This document shows, piece by piece, positions 42,673 to 52,287 of a DNA stretch of 64,000 bases. The first letter of the stretch is position 1. Each line of letters opens with the position of its first letter. Both the position numbers and the translations under genes were made by a program. Origin of the DNA: Roseobacter sinensis (GTDB lineage: Bacteria; Pseudomonadota; Alphaproteobacteria; Rhodobacterales; Rhodobacteraceae); assembly GCF_025755255.1 (NCBI RefSeq), contig NZ_JALIEB010000001.1, positions 372,001-436,000 of the forward strand, read 5' to 3'. The notes beneath the pieces were generated by a model that searched no databases, had not been told where the DNA came from, and was given only the letters and a program-made list of their open reading frames with translations.

Positions 42673-45211
42673 TCACGATCCGTCCGGGTACAACGATGAT
42701 CTTCTTGGGGCTTGCGCCGTCCAGCGTTCGGATCACAGCCTGATCTGCGAGGGCCGCCTTTTCAACCTCTTCTTTCGGTAGGTCGGTGGGCACGGTGATT
42801 TCCGCGCGGCGTTTGCCGTTGACCTGAACGGGCAGGGTGACGGTGTCGGAGACCAGCATCGCCTGATCCGCCTTGGGCCAGGGGGCCGTGGCGATCAGCC
42901 CCTGGCCGCCCTGATGCGCCCAGATATCCTCGGCCAGATGCGGTGTCATCGGCGACATGAGTTGCGCCAGGGTCATGACTGCCTCGCGCTGCGCGGCATG
43001 GCTCGCCTTGGATTTCTGCAAGGTGGCGGTGAAGGCATAGAGCTTGGCGATGGCGGCGTTGAAGCCAAAGCTCTCGATGCCCATGGTCACATCGTGGATG
43101 CAGCTGTGCATGGCACGCAGCAGATCCTCGTCGCCTTCGCCTTTCGCATCCTTGCCCATCGCGCCGATGCGGTCGCAGAGATTCCAGACCCGGGTCAGAT
43201 GCTTGAAGGCGGCCTCGGCTCCGGCGGCGGTCCACTCCACGTCGCGCTCGGGTGGGCTGTCGCTCAGCACGAACCAGCGTGCGGTGTCGGCCCCGTAGGC
43301 CGAGATGATATTGACCGGGTCCACCACGTTTTTCTTCGACTTCGACATCTTCGCCGAAGGCACGACCTCGACCATCGGACCGTCGGCGCCGAGCCGGGCG
43401 CCGGACTCGGTCCAGTGAATGTCGTCCGGAAGGTGATAGACGGGCCGTCCTCTCTCGTCACGGGTCATGTAGATCTCATGCGTCACCATGCCTTGGGTGA
43501 AAAGCGCATCGAAGGGCTCTTCGGTGCCTTGCGGCAAATGCCCGGTGATCCGCATGGCCCGTGCGAAGAACCGCGAATAGAGCAGGTGCAGGATCGCATG
43601 CTCGATGCCGCCGATATATTGATCGACGTTCATCCAATAGGCAGCGTCCTCCATCGAGGTGGGCGTCTCGGCATCCGGGGCGGTGAAGCGGGCGAAGTAC
43701 CACGATGAATCGACAAAGGTGTCCATCGTGTCGGTCTCGCGTTTGGCGGGCTTGCCGCAGGTGGGGCAGGCGGTGTCGCGCCAGGTCGGGTGCCGGTCGA
43801 GCGGGTTGCCCGGTACATCGAAGCTCACGTCATAGGGCAGCTCGATGGGCAGGTTCTCTTTCTTCTCCGGCACCACGCCGCAGTCATCGCAATGCACCAC
43901 CGGGATCGGGCAGCCCCAATACCGCTGGCGGCTGAGGCCCCAGTCCCGCAGGCGGTATTTGGTTTGACCTTTGCCAAGGTCGTTGGCCTCGAAGTAATCG
44001 ATGGTTGCGTCGATGCCGTCTTGGCTTGTTGTCTCACCAAGCCCCGCGAAATGGTCGATGTAGACGACCTTTTCGGTTTTCGCGGGGACAAGCGCCTCGG
44101 TCCCCACCTCGGTCTCACCCCCCGGCATGTAGAACGCATTCCGCACCGGCAGATCGTATTTGCGGGCGAAATCCAGATCCCGCTGGTCATGGGCCGGGCA
44201 GCCGAAAACGGCGCCCGTGCCATAGTCCATGAGAACGAAGTTGCCGATCCACACGGGCAACTCGACGCTCTCATAGACCGGGTGTTTCACCCGCAAGCCT
44301 GTGTCGATGCCCTTCTTCTCGGCCTTCTCCATGGCCGCTTCGGTCGTATCCATCTTGCGGCAGTCTTCGATGAAGGCAGTGAGCTCCGGGTTGCTGCCTT
44401 CCAGCGCCTTGGAGACCGGGTGGTCCGGCGAGACGGCTATGAAGGAGGCACCGCGCATGGTGTCGGGCCGGGTCGAGTAGCAGAGGATCGTGCCTCCGCC
44501 ATCGGTGCGTTCAAAAGGGATCTCGATGCCGCGGCTCTCGCCGATCCAGTTCTCCTGCATCAGCCGCACCTTGGCGGGCCAGTTCTCCAAGCCTTCCAGC
44601 GCGTCTTTCAATTCGCCTGCCATATCGCTGATCTTGAAGAACCATTGCGTGAGCTCGCGCCGCTCCACCTCGGCACCCGAGCGCCAGCCCTTGCCGTCGA
44701 TCACCTGCTCGTTGGCGAGCACGGTCATATCGACCGGGTCCCAGTTCACCTGGGCATTCTTGCGATAGACGAGCCCCGCTTCGAGGAAGTCGAGGAACAG
44801 CGCCTGCTGCTGGCCGTAATACTCCGGGTCGCAGGTGGCGAACTCGCGGGACCAGTCGATGGAGAGGCCCAAGGGCTTCATCTGGTCGCGCATGTCCTCG
44901 ATGTTGCCATAGGTCCAGTCCTTCGGATGGCCACCAATGGCCATCGCCGCATTCTCGGCCGGCATGCCGAAGGCGTCCCAGCCCATCGGGTGCAGCACAT
45001 TGTGGCCCGTTGCGAGCTTGTAGCGCGCGATCACGTCGCCCATGGTGTAGTTGCGCACATGCCCCATGTGGATGCGACCCGAGGGGTAGGGGAACATCTC
45101 AAGCACATAGTATTTCGGTTTGTCAGCGGAGCGCACGGCCTTGAAGATCTCGTCGCGCGCCCAGGCCGCTTGCCAGCGGGCCTCGATCTCGGCGGGTGTG
45201 TAACGCGTCAT
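42659..45211 (-). CDS. leuS: leucyl-tRNA synthetase
   Basis: An 850-residue class I aminoacyl-tRNA synthetase. The HIGH-type motif is in [20 protein letters not shown] near residue 45, the editing domain in the middle ([40 protein letters not shown]), and the KMSKS motif in [15 protein letters not shown] near residue 620. The C-terminal anticodon-binding and appended domains are complete. Length is normal. It is the first gene of leuS-lptE-holA. Confidence 0.98.
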   Translation of the reverse strand: MTRYTPAEIEARWQAAWARDEIFKAVRSADKPKYYVLEMFPYPSGRIHMGHVRNYTMGDVIARYKLATGHNVLHPMGWDAFGMPAENAAMAIGGHPKDWTYGNIEDMRDQMKPLGLSIDWSREFATCDPEYYGQQQALFLDFLEAGLVYRKNAQVNWDPVDMTVLANEQVIDGKGWRSGAEVERRELTQWFFKISDMAGELKDALEGLENWPAKVRLMQENWIGESRGIEIPFERTDGGGTILCYSTRPDTMRGASFIAVSPDHPVSKALEGSNPELTAFIEDCRKMDTTEAAMEKAEKKGIDTGLRVKHPVYESVELPVWIGNFVLMDYGTGAVFGCPAHDQRDLDFARKYDLPVRNAFYMPGGETEVGTEALVPAKTEKVVYIDHFAGLGETTSQDGIDATIDYFEANDLGKGQTKYRLRDWGLSRQRYWGCPIPVVHCDDCGVVPEKKENLPIELPYDVSFDVPGNPLDRHPTWRDTACPTCGKPAKRETDTMDTFVDSSWYFARFTAPDAETPTSMEDAAYWMNVDQYIGGIEHAILHLLYSRFFARAMRITGHLPQGTEEPFDALFTQGMVTHEIYMTRDERGRPVYHLPDDIHWTESGARLGADGPMVEVVPSAKMSKSKKNVVDPVNIISAYGADTARWFVLSDSPPERDVEWTAAGAEAAFKHLTRVWNLCDRIGAMGKDAKGEGDEDLLRAMHSCIHDVTMGIESFGFNAAIAKLYAFTATLQKSKASHAAQREAVMTLAQLMSPMTPHLAEDIWAHQGGQGLIATAPWPKADQAMLVSDTVTLPVQVNGKRRAEITVPTDLPKEEVEKAALADQAVIRTLDGASPKKIIVVPGRIVNVVV

Positions 45212-45298
45212 GATGCGTCCTTCTCACGTAAGAGCGCCGGGAGCCGTTTTGTCTACGGGGCCCGGCGCTGGTATCCTTGGGTCTGAAAAGTTCTGACT

Positions 45299-45796
45299 TT
45301 AGAGCCTGTTATCGGCGATACGCAGCTGACGGGCCCGGCTTAGGATCGCGTCTTCGACGGCACGCACGGTGGCCGCGCTCGCCGGGCCGCCTTGTGTTTG
45401 CAGCGAAACGTTGAGCGAGCGCGCGTCAAGCGCCGGGTCGTTGATCAAGACGGTCGCCCGGTACGACCGACCGCCGCCCGGGGGCCGGCCGAAGCCCGTA
45501 ATGATCACACCGGTAAAGGGGTCAACCGACTGCACAGGCAGAAAGTTCAGCACTTCGAGCGAGGCGCTCCAGATGTACTTGTTGACGGCAACGTTGGTCT
45601 CGACATTGCGACGGCCGAAGGCATCCCAGATTGTCTCGGCACCACGGCCATCTGAGACCCGGGCGATGTCGCTGTCGACATCGGGGTCGTCAAACGGACG
45701 GGGGTTGCCACCAGAGCTGTCACCCTGGCTACAGGCAGACAGCGCGACGGCGATGCTGAGGGTGGCAAGAAGCCTGAAAAAACTGGTCTGTGTCAT
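45299..45796 (-). CDS. DUF3576 lipoprotein
   Basis: A 165-residue exported protein with lipobox (LLATLSIAVALSACSQ) and a DUF3576 core: TIWDAFGRRNVETNVAVNKY, IWSASLEVLNFLPVQSVDPF, TGVIITGFGRPPGGGRSYRA and LDARSLNVSLQTQGGPASAA. It is found beside leuS in many alphaproteobacteria and is probably an envelope lipoprotein; no function is established. It lies 87 nt upstream of leuS on the same strand. Confidence 0.88.
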   Translation of the reverse strand: MTQTSFFRLLATLSIAVALSACSQGDSSGGNPRPFDDPDVDSDIARVSDGRGAETIWDAFGRRNVETNVAVNKYIWSASLEVLNFLPVQSVDPFTGVIITGFGRPPGGGRSYRATVLINDPALDARSLNVSLQTQGGPASAATVRAVEDAILSRARQLRIADNRL

Positions 45797-46079
45797 AACG
45801 CTGTCCGCTGCTCACTTCGTGCTGCACGTTAATCCAACAGGGTGAGGAGGGACAAGGGCGTTATCGTCAATTGCCCCTTTGGATCGGCGGTCTTTGCCCC
45901 CATGGATTCCCGGCCAGATTGGGCGCCGCCTTGGAGTGTGGCAAAGCTGCACCATTTTTCCCGGCTCTCGTCCCGCCCTCGTCCAAGTTCTTGCAAAAGG
46001 GGGGCTTTAGGAGCGAAGAACAGCGCAGGTTCAAAAGGGATTCTCCCATTGGACAACGAATGAAACCGAGGACAAGTTC

Positions 46080-47045
46080 ATGAAAAAACTTCTCATCGCT
46101 ACAACAGCGCTGGTCGGAACAGCCGGTGTCGTAGCAGCTGACACAGCAAACTTTAACTTCAACGGTTACGGCCGGTTCGGTATCCTCTACGAAGAAGATC
46201 GTGCGGGTGGTACCGAAGAGGAAACTCGGATTGAGAGCCGCTACCGTCTGAACATCGACTCGTCGACAGAAACCGACGGCGGCGTTCGCTTCGCTGCACG
46301 GATCCGTGTTGAAGCCAACGAGAACGCAGACAACTCCGTTGACGCAGGTACATTCTCGGGCGCACGGTTCCAGGTGTCCTCCGGCGGCCTGCGCGTTCGC
46401 GTCGGTAACATCTCCGGCGTGACAGACGCGGCAGAAGTTGTCGACTACTTCGGCTTCGAGCCGGGCCTCGTTGGTCAGACCGGCCAGTACGCCAACTCCG
46501 GTGTGTCCCTGCCCGCGTTCGACAGCACCGGCGCCGGTGCCAACGGCATCAACGTCAAGTACGAAATGGGTGACTTCGCAGTCATGGCGTCGTACACAGA
46601 CGACCATCAGGACAACCTCGGTGCGACAACCGACACCGCTTCGGCCGGCGATTCCTTTGAAATCGGCGCGTCCTACACCTTCAGCGCGTGGACCTTCGGC
46701 ATCGTCTATGGCGAGTTCGAAGCAGCCGCGATCGGCGACTCGCCTGAGCAGGACTGGATTGTCGCAACCCTGTCCGGCACGATCGGTATCGCAGATGTTT
46801 CGTTCCTGATCTCCGACTTCGAAGGTGACGACGACGCCGTGTTCGGTGCATCTGCCTCCATCCCGGTTGGCGCGGCAACGAACATCCTGGCATCCGTCTC
46901 TGACGGCGGCGCCGACGGCAACGATACCTCCTACGGCATCGGCTTCCGCCACTCGCTCGGCGGCGGTGTGCGCCTCGACGGTATGGTCGGCTCGAACGAA
47001 GACGGCAACACCATTGCCGACCTGGGTGTTCGCTTCGACTTCTAA
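46080..47045 (+). CDS. outer-membrane porin
   Basis: A 321-residue porin with signal peptide MKKLLIATTALVGTAGVVAA and 16-strand-barrel features: NFNFNGYGRFGILYEEDRAG, SRYRLNIDSSTETDGGVRFA, FRHSLGGGVRLDGMVGSNED, and terminal strand IADLGVRFDF with C-terminal Phe, the outer-membrane insertion signal. The sequence is acidic and Gly/Asp-rich, as in Rhodobacter porins. A 283-bp leader without genes precedes it, consistent with a long, regulated 5' region. GAGGAC is 9-14 nt before the ATG. A strong terminator follows. Confidence 0.92.
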   Translation: MKKLLIATTALVGTAGVVAADTANFNFNGYGRFGILYEEDRAGGTEEETRIESRYRLNIDSSTETDGGVRFAARIRVEANENADNSVDAGTFSGARFQVSSGGLRVRVGNISGVTDAAEVVDYFGFEPGLVGQTGQYANSGVSLPAFDSTGAGANGINVKYEMGDFAVMASYTDDHQDNLGATTDTASAGDSFEIGASYTFSAWTFGIVYGEFEAAAIGDSPEQDWIVATLSGTIGIADVSFLISDFEGDDDAVFGASASIPVGAATNILASVSDGGADGNDTSYGIGFRHSLGGGVRLDGMVGSNEDGNTIADLGVRFDF

Positions 47046-47071
47046 GTCGATCTGAACATCTGACAAGTTTG

Positions 47072-47098
47072 GGGGCAGGCCGTGGGTCTGCCCCTTTT
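47072..47098 (+). terminator. intrinsic terminator after the porin gene
   Basis: GGGGCAG pairs with CTGCCCC around a nine-base loop and runs into TTTTCTTTT, 27 nt after the porin stop. It is what one expects for a highly expressed single-gene mRNA. Confidence 0.85.
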
Positions 47099-47150
47099 CT
47101 TTTGCGCCGGGCTGTTATCTTGTGGCCGGACGACCAACGCGGGGCGAGAC

Positions 47151-47804
47151 ATGGGATTGCAGGAGATTTCGGACAGGGTTGCCCAGGCGGCGCGTGCATC
47201 GGGTCGCGATAGCGATGCGATCAAGCTGATCGCGGTCTCGAAGGTCCAGCCCAACGCCCGCATCAACGCCGTCCTGACCGAAGGTCATAGGTGTTTCGGT
47301 GAGAACCGTGTCCAGGAGGCCGCCAGCAAGTGGCCCGACTTTCGGGCCCGCTTCGATGGGATCGACCTGCATCTGATCGGACCGCTTCAGACGAACAAGG
47401 CGCGACAGGCGTTCGAGCTCTTCCAGGCGATCCACTCACTGGACCGGCCCAAACTCGCCAAGACGTTTGCGCGCCTTGCGCAGGAGACGGGCGGCTGCCC
47501 GGACCTCTTCGTTCAGGTCAATACCGGCGAGGAGCCGCAGAAGGCGGGTGTTCTGCCGTCGGAGGCGGATGCCTTTGTCAGCGACTGCAAGGCGCTCGAT
47601 CTGCCCATTTGCGGGCTCATGTGCATCCCGCCTGTCGATGAGGAAGCCTCGCTGCATTTCGCACTTCTGGCAAAGATCGCGAGGCGCAACGGTCTGGATG
47701 GGCTGAGCATGGGCATGAGTGCGGATTTCGAGAAGGCGATCGCTCTGGGCGCCACGCATGTCCGCGTCGGCTCGGCGATCTTCGGGGAGCGGACACCGGG
47801 ATAG
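47151..47804 (+). CDS. YggS-family pyridoxal phosphate homeostasis protein
   Basis: A 217-residue alanine-racemase-like TIM-barrel protein that binds PLP. The PLP lysine is in IKLIAVSKVQPNARINAVL; other family blocks are HRCFGENRVQEAASKW, LHLIGPLQTNKARQAFELF, DLFVQVNTGEEPQKAGVLP, LPICGLMCIPPVDEE and LSMGMSADFEKAIALGATHV, followed by RVGSAIFGER. It lacks racemase activity in known cases and balances vitamin B6. The ATG at 47151 fits the fold start. It is convergent with the L,D-transpeptidase gene. Confidence 0.94.
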   Translation: MGLQEISDRVAQAARASGRDSDAIKLIAVSKVQPNARINAVLTEGHRCFGENRVQEAASKWPDFRARFDGIDLHLIGPLQTNKARQAFELFQAIHSLDRPKLAKTFARLAQETGGCPDLFVQVNTGEEPQKAGVLPSEADAFVSDCKALDLPICGLMCIPPVDEEASLHFALLAKIARRNGLDGLSMGMSADFEKAIALGATHVRVGSAIFGERTPG

Positions 47805-47809
47805 CGCGA

Positions 47810-48319
47810 TTACCGGGCGCAAGCCTCAGGAACGATGAGGCGCGTTTCAAACGTGATCCTGGCTGCAATCTTGCGCAGATTTGCACGGGCGAGCGCGATG
47901 CAGCCTTCGGTCGGAAACCCGGCCCGACGGTACTGGTGGATGAAGATCGCCGATCCGCGCCGCTTGACCGCATAGGGCCAGTTCCAATCGGTCAGCAGGA
48001 TCAGATCGTAGAGGGGATCGGCCCGCCGCAGTCGCTCATGACTGGCGGCATAGGGCGCCCGGACCATCATATTGTAGTCCTCCGCCTCGACATCGTCAGA
48101 CCACAGATCGCGCGGTCCGATGGGCAGCGCCCAATCTGCCGGCCGGGCCATCCGGTCGGGCCGGTACAGCATGCCGACGATCCGGTGCACACCGATCGGT
48201 GTTGCCCCATCGCCTTCGCGTTTGCGCGCGGTACAACCTGTCTTTCCGATGGTGCACGGATAAAGACGCCCCTGAAACCGCAGCCCGCGTGGGGTCAGGA
48301 CCAGATCGTCCGGTCTCAC
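47810..48319 (-). CDS. L,D-transpeptidase-like (YkuD domain) protein
   Basis: A 169-residue YkuD-domain protein. The catalytic block is IFIHQYRRAGFPTEGCIALA with His and Cys. Other parts are the early strand CTIGKTGCTARKREGDGATP (the usual KxGDGxTPxG loop) and WSDDVEAEDYNMMVRAPYAA. Such proteins form 3-3 crosslinks in peptidoglycan or attach lipoproteins. No signal peptide is visible at this start, so it either is very short-leadered or acts in an unusual place. It overlaps ribA by 4 nt. Confidence 0.88.
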   Translation of the reverse strand: MRPDDLVLTPRGLRFQGRLYPCTIGKTGCTARKREGDGATPIGVHRIVGMLYRPDRMARPADWALPIGPRDLWSDDVEAEDYNMMVRAPYAASHERLRRADPLYDLILLTDWNWPYAVKRRGSAIFIHQYRRAGFPTEGCIALARANLRKIAARITFETRLIVPEACAR

Positions 48320-49404
48320 AGAAGATGGCCCGATTTCGCGGCTTTCGTTGCCAGATAGGCGGCGTTGTGCCTGTTCTCGCCCACGGCGAGGGCCACGCGC
48401 TCTGCCACCCGGATCCCGCTGGCCTGCATCATCTCGACCTTGCGCGGATTGTTCGTCAGCAGCCGCACACTCGAAAACCCCAAGGCGGTCAGAATGTCGG
48501 AGCCGAGACGAAAGTCACGCTCATCATCTTCGAAGCCCAGGCGATGATTGGCCTCGACCGTGTCGAACCCCTGATCCTGCAACGCATAGGCGCGCATTTT
48601 GTTGGCCAGGCCGATCCCGCGGCCCTCTTGGTTGAGATAGAGCAGCACGCCTTGGCCCGCCGCACCCATCTGCGCCAGGGCCGCCCGCAGTTGCGGGCCA
48701 CAGTCGCATTTCAGCGAACCCATGAGATCGCCCGTAAAACAGGCGGAATGCAGCCGTGCCAGAACCGGCTGGGCGCGATCCGGGCGGCCGATTTCAATGG
48801 CGTAATGCTCCTCGCCCCCATCTTCCGGCCGGAACACATGCAGCCGACCCGCTTCTGACACTTCCAGCGGCAGGCGCGCACTCACCACCCGGTGCAGTGG
48901 GCTGCGTTCCGCGAGATGCGCCTCAGCGTCGGCGCGTGCGATCCGGGTCAGCCCGTTGGCCCGGGCGAACCCCTCGGGGTCGTCGAGCGATGTCACCAGA
49001 GCCGCCGGAAGCAACCGCGCGGATTTTGCCAGTTGAAGGGCTGCGCGATGTGCATCCGCGCTGCCGCCGCGTGCGCAAGCGAGCGGGCCCTTCATCGGCG
49101 TCATCAGATCACCGGCCGGGTCCGCGATGCCGCGCACCCAGTCCAGCGTGGCATCTGCAGGCAGCTGAACGCGCGCGAGATCGCCGTCATAGGCCCGGGC
49201 TTTCAGCGTCTCGGCCCGCCGCGCGGTGATCGCTATGACGCTATCCCCCGGCATCTGGTGCACGGCTGCAAGCCGTTCGGCATTCAGCGTTTCGGCGGCC
49301 AAGATCAGCACGGCATCCTCCCCATCGAGGATGACCGGAACACCCATGCGAAGGTCGGCGCGCGCCCGCGCGAGCTGTTCCGTGATGTCGGGGCCGATGC
49401 TCAT
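48316..49404 (-). CDS. ribA: GTP cyclohydrolase II (RibA) with a RibB-like N-terminal half
   Basis: A 362-residue protein of the riboflavin pathway. The C-terminal half is GTP cyclohydrolase II: zinc ligands in HSACFTGDLMGSLKCDCGPQ, catalytic GVLLYLNQEGRGIGLANKMR and RLLTNNPRKVEMMQASGIRV. The N-terminal ~170 residues resemble the DHBP synthase fold (PVILDGEDAVLILAAETLNA; GDLMTPMKGPLA), but its acidic metal-binding motif DxEDRE is replaced by LDGEDAVLILA, so this half is probably inactive. A separate ribB would be needed. It is coupled to the L,D-transpeptidase gene by a 4-nt overlap. Confidence 0.9.
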   Translation of the reverse strand: MSIGPDITEQLARARADLRMGVPVILDGEDAVLILAAETLNAERLAAVHQMPGDSVIAITARRAETLKARAYDGDLARVQLPADATLDWVRGIADPAGDLMTPMKGPLACARGGSADAHRAALQLAKSARLLPAALVTSLDDPEGFARANGLTRIARADAEAHLAERSPLHRVVSARLPLEVSEAGRLHVFRPEDGGEEHYAIEIGRPDRAQPVLARLHSACFTGDLMGSLKCDCGPQLRAALAQMGAAGQGVLLYLNQEGRGIGLANKMRAYALQDQGFDTVEANHRLGFEDDERDFRLGSDILTALGFSSVRLLTNNPRKVEMMQASGIRVAERVALAVGENRHNAAYLATKAAKSGHLL

Positions 49405-49565
49405 GATGTTACAATGCCTGATGTTTCGGCGGCTGATCTACGCCAATTCGAACGGAATTGAAACATTTCACGGGGCCTGTAACACGAGCGCGTGAGAGCA
49501 TTTGCCGCAAACTTGCGAGACCGCCTGCCAGGACACATGTCTTGGGCACCTAAGGGAGAGACCAC

Positions 49566-50252
49566 ATGCCGCAACTGAAGAAGATTTTGCTGGTCGATGA
49601 CGATGACGATCTGCGCGAGGCGCTGAGCGAGCAGCTGATCATGACCGAAGACTTTGACGTATTCGAGGCCGCCAACGGTGCCGATGCGATGGTGCGCGCC
49701 AAAGAGGCGCTCTACGATCTGGTTATCCTCGACGTTGGCCTTCCGGATACCGATGGCCGTGAACTCTGTCGCCTGATGCGCAAACAGGGGGTCAAGAGCC
49801 CGATCCTGATGCTGACCGGGCATGACAGCGATGCCGATACGATCCTCGGGCTCGACGCCGGTGCGAACGACTATGTCAGCAAGCCGTTCAAGTTCCCGGT
49901 GCTGCTGGCGCGGATCCGCGCGCAGTTGCGGCAGCACGAACAGTCTGAAGATGCGGTCTTCCAGCTTGGGCACTATACGTTCAAGCCGTCGATGAAGATG
50001 CTCGTGACGGAGGACGACAAAAAGGTCCGTCTGACCGAAAAAGAGACGAACATTCTGAAGTTCCTTTATCGCTCGACCGATGGGGTGGTGCCGCGGGACG
50101 TTCTGTTGCACGAGGTCTGGGGCTACAATGCGGGCGTGACCACCCACACGCTGGAGACCCATATCTACCGGCTGCGTCAGAAAATCGAACCCGATCCCTC
50201 GAATGCCCGGCTTCTTGTGACCGAATCAGGCGGATATCGTCTCATGGCGTAA
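49566..50252 (+). CDS. OmpR-family response regulator transcription factor
   Basis: A 228-residue regulator. The receiver domain has KILLVDDDDDLREALSEQL (acidic pocket), phospho-Asp in YDLVILDVGLPDTDGRELC, and Lys in ANDYVSKPFKFPVLLARIRA. The winged helix covers about 135-226 (VRLTEKETNILKFLYRSTDG, TTHTLETHIYRLRQKIEPDP, LVTESGGYRLMA). No histidine kinase gene is next to it, so it is an orphan in this window. GGGAGAG precedes the ATG. A candidate small RNA gene follows 47 nt after the stop. Confidence 0.93.
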   Translation: MPQLKKILLVDDDDDLREALSEQLIMTEDFDVFEAANGADAMVRAKEALYDLVILDVGLPDTDGRELCRLMRKQGVKSPILMLTGHDSDADTILGLDAGANDYVSKPFKFPVLLARIRAQLRQHEQSEDAVFQLGHYTFKPSMKMLVTEDDKKVRLTEKETNILKFLYRSTDGVVPRDVLLHEVWGYNAGVTTHTLETHIYRLRQKIEPDPSNARLLVTESGGYRLMA

Positions 50253-50264
50253 GGCGTTGGCTTT

Positions 50265-50293
50265 TTGTTAACCATTTTACGATTATATATAAA
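50265..50293 (+). promoter_or_regulatory. sigma-70-like promoter for the candidate small RNA
   Basis: TTGTTA at 50265-50270, a 17-nt spacer, and TATAAA at 50288-50293. This is close to the TTGACA-N17-TATAAT consensus and lies in an AT-rich patch that is unusual for this GC-rich window. It would start transcription near 50299. Confidence 0.6.
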
Positions 50294-50298
50294 CAGGC

Positions 50299-50398
50299 GT
50301 TGGTCATTCACGCCTCTTCAGGAATCCCGTGCATGTCCGGGTAATGACATGCAACCTCCCTGTTGGACTTGGCCGGGCCCTGTGCCCGGTCTTTTTTT
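50299..50398 (+). ncRNA. candidate small RNA, about 100 nt
   Basis: Directly after the promoter come hairpin GGCG...CGCC, hairpin GCATGTC-N8-GACATGC, an unpaired stretch AACCTCCCTG containing an anti-Shine-Dalgarno CCTCC, and a terminator hairpin CCGGGC/GCCCGG followed by seven T residues. No reading frame with a ribosome site fits. The layout (promoter, two stems, single-stranded CU-rich loop, intrinsic terminator) is that of trans-acting small RNAs of alphaproteobacteria that pair with ribosome-binding sites. I do not recognise a named family. It could instead be the processed 3' leader of the response-regulator mRNA. Confidence 0.5.
50371..50398 (+). terminator. intrinsic terminator of the small RNA / response-regulator unit
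   Basis: CCGGGC pairs with GCCCGG around CCTGT and is followed by seven T residues (50392-50398). It would stop both readthrough from the response-regulator gene and the small RNA itself, so xth beyond must have its own promoter. Confidence 0.85.
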
Positions 50399-50501
50399 GT
50401 CCTGCGACCAGCGCGCGCCGCGGGCGAAATGCGCCTGTTTCGGCATGGCGGAGCCGGTGGCGACAGGCTAGGGTGCCGCCACATCTGGTGGGAGCGTGCA
50501 T

Positions 50502-51290
50502 ATGACCTTTACTCTGGCGACCTGGAACATCAATTCGGTGCGGCTCCGGTCCGATCTGGTTCTCAAGCTGATGTCGGAAGAAGGCCCGGACGTGCTGTGT
50601 TTGCAGGAATGCAAGAGCCCGGTCGACAAGATGCCGCTCGAGACCTTCGCGGCCGCAGGCTACGGGTACGTCGTCGCGCGCGGACAGAAGGGCTACAACG
50701 GGGTTGCGATCCTGTCGAAGTTGCCGATGCAGGAGGTTGGCTCGCATGACTTCGCAGCGCTGGGGCACGCGCGGCATATTGCGGGACAGCTCGAAAACGG
50801 CGTGACCGTGCACAACTTCTATGTCCCTGCAGGCGGCGATGTTCCGGATCGCGACGTGAACGAGAAGTTTGGCCAGAAGCTCGATTACCTCACCGAGATG
50901 CGCGACTGGTTTCGCGACAATCGGCCGGAGAAATCGATCCTCGTGGGCGATCTCAACATCGCCCCGCGCGAGGATGATGTCTGGGATCACAAGAAGCTCT
51001 TGAAGGTGGTCAGCCACACGCCCATCGAGGTTGATCATCTGGGCCAGACACAGGAGGCCGGGGGCTGGGTCGATGTCACCCGGGGCGACATTCCCGAGGG
51101 CCGGCTCTACAGCTGGTGGTCCTACCGCGCCCGTGACTGGGATGCCGCGGACAAGGGGCGGCGGCTCGACCATGTCTGGGCGAGCCCGGACATCGCTGCT
51201 GCTGCGCATTCCAGCCGGATCATGCGCGCGGCCCGCGGTTGGGAGAAACCGAGCGATCACGCCCCCGTCTTCGCCAGTTTTGACCTTTGA
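50502..51290 (+). CDS. xth: exodeoxyribonuclease III
   Basis: A 262-residue AP endonuclease/3'-exonuclease of the ExoIII family for base-excision repair. Motifs: LATWNINSVRLRSDLVL, LCLQECKSPVDKMPLETF (metal Glu), ILVGDLNIAPREDDVWDHK, RLDHVWASPDI and KPSDHAPVFASFDL (catalytic Asp-His). The ATG at 50502 has GGGAG 7 nt upstream; a GTG two codons earlier is less likely. Length is normal. Confidence 0.95.
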   Translation: MTFTLATWNINSVRLRSDLVLKLMSEEGPDVLCLQECKSPVDKMPLETFAAAGYGYVVARGQKGYNGVAILSKLPMQEVGSHDFAALGHARHIAGQLENGVTVHNFYVPAGGDVPDRDVNEKFGQKLDYLTEMRDWFRDNRPEKSILVGDLNIAPREDDVWDHKKLLKVVSHTPIEVDHLGQTQEAGGWVDVTRGDIPEGRLYSWWSYRARDWDAADKGRRLDHVWASPDIAAAAHSSRIMRAARGWEKPSDHAPVFASFDL

Positions 51291-51345
51291 ATTGGCGCAG
51301 CGTCTCCCATATAACCCGTGACGCAACCCGGAAGGACAAAAGACG

Positions 51346-52260
51346 ATGGACCTGAACCTGAACACCGCCCCGGCAGATGCGGATCTGATCAAGGATTCGA
51401 CGGAAGCGACCTTCATGGCGGACGTGGTGGAGACATCCCGCACGGTACCGGTCATTGTCGACTTCTGGGCGCCATGGTGTGGGCCGTGCAAGACCCTTGG
51501 CCCGCAGCTGGAAGATGCCGTGCGCGCTGCCAAGGGCGCCGTCAAGATGGTCAAGGTCAACGTGGACGAAGCGCAGATGATCGCGGGGCAGCTGCAGATC
51601 CAGTCCATCCCGACCGTCTATGCCTTCTTCAAGGGTCAGCCGATCGACGGGTTTCAGGGCGCCGTGCCGCAATCCGAGATCAAGGCCTTCATCGATCGGG
51701 TGGTGAAGGCCGCGGGCGGGGAAGCACCGGGCGAGAGCCTCGACGAGGCGGTGGCCGCTGCGGATGAGATGTTGGCGGAAGGTGCGGCGGCGGATGCGGC
51801 ACAAACCTTTGCAGCGATCCTCGCGGAAGATCCGAACCATGCGGGCGCTTACGCCGGTATGGTGCGCGCGCATATCGTGATGGGCCAGCTCGATCAGGCC
51901 GAGGCGATCCTGAACGGCGCGCCGGCGGACATCTCTTCGGCACCCGAGCTGGAGGCGGCCCATGCGCAACTTGAACTGGCGCGTCAGGCCGAGGACGCCG
52001 GCCCGCTCGACGAGCTCCGGGCGGCCGTCGACGCGCGCCCGGACGATCACCAGGCGCGGTTCGACCTGGCGCTGGCGCTGCACGCGGCCGGTGATGTGGA
52101 AGCCGCTGTGGCGGAGCTTCTGGAGCTCTTTCGCCGGGACCGCGAGTGGAACGAGGGCGCTGCCAAAACCCAGCTCTTCACGATCTTCGAGGCGCTGAAA
52201 CCGAACGATCCCGTGGTTTTGAACGGGCGCCGTAAGCTGAGTTCGATGATATTTGCCTGA
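51346..52260 (+). CDS. thioredoxin-domain protein with C-terminal TPR (CnoX/YbbN type)
   Basis: A 304-residue protein. The thioredoxin domain, residues about 20-125, contains VDFWAPWCGPCKTLGPQLED and IQSIPTVYAFFKGQP. The C-terminal half is a run of helical TPR-like repeats (AAQTFAAILAEDPNHAGAYA; ARFDLALALHAAGDVEAAVA; WNEGAAKTQLFTIFEALKPN). Known CnoX proteins are holdases that protect substrates from over-oxidation and hand them to chaperones; the WCGPC site is complete here, as in alphaproteobacterial forms with real thioredoxin activity. It is followed by the Lon-N protein gene. Confidence 0.93.
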   Translation: MDLNLNTAPADADLIKDSTEATFMADVVETSRTVPVIVDFWAPWCGPCKTLGPQLEDAVRAAKGAVKMVKVNVDEAQMIAGQLQIQSIPTVYAFFKGQPIDGFQGAVPQSEIKAFIDRVVKAAGGEAPGESLDEAVAAADEMLAEGAAADAAQTFAAILAEDPNHAGAYAGMVRAHIVMGQLDQAEAILNGAPADISSAPELEAAHAQLELARQAEDAGPLDELRAAVDARPDDHQARFDLALALHAAGDVEAAVAELLELFRRDREWNEGAAKTQLFTIFEALKPNDPVVLNGRRKLSSMIFA

Positions 52261-52287
52261 GGCTGCCCGCGGGCTAGGTGCTCCCTC

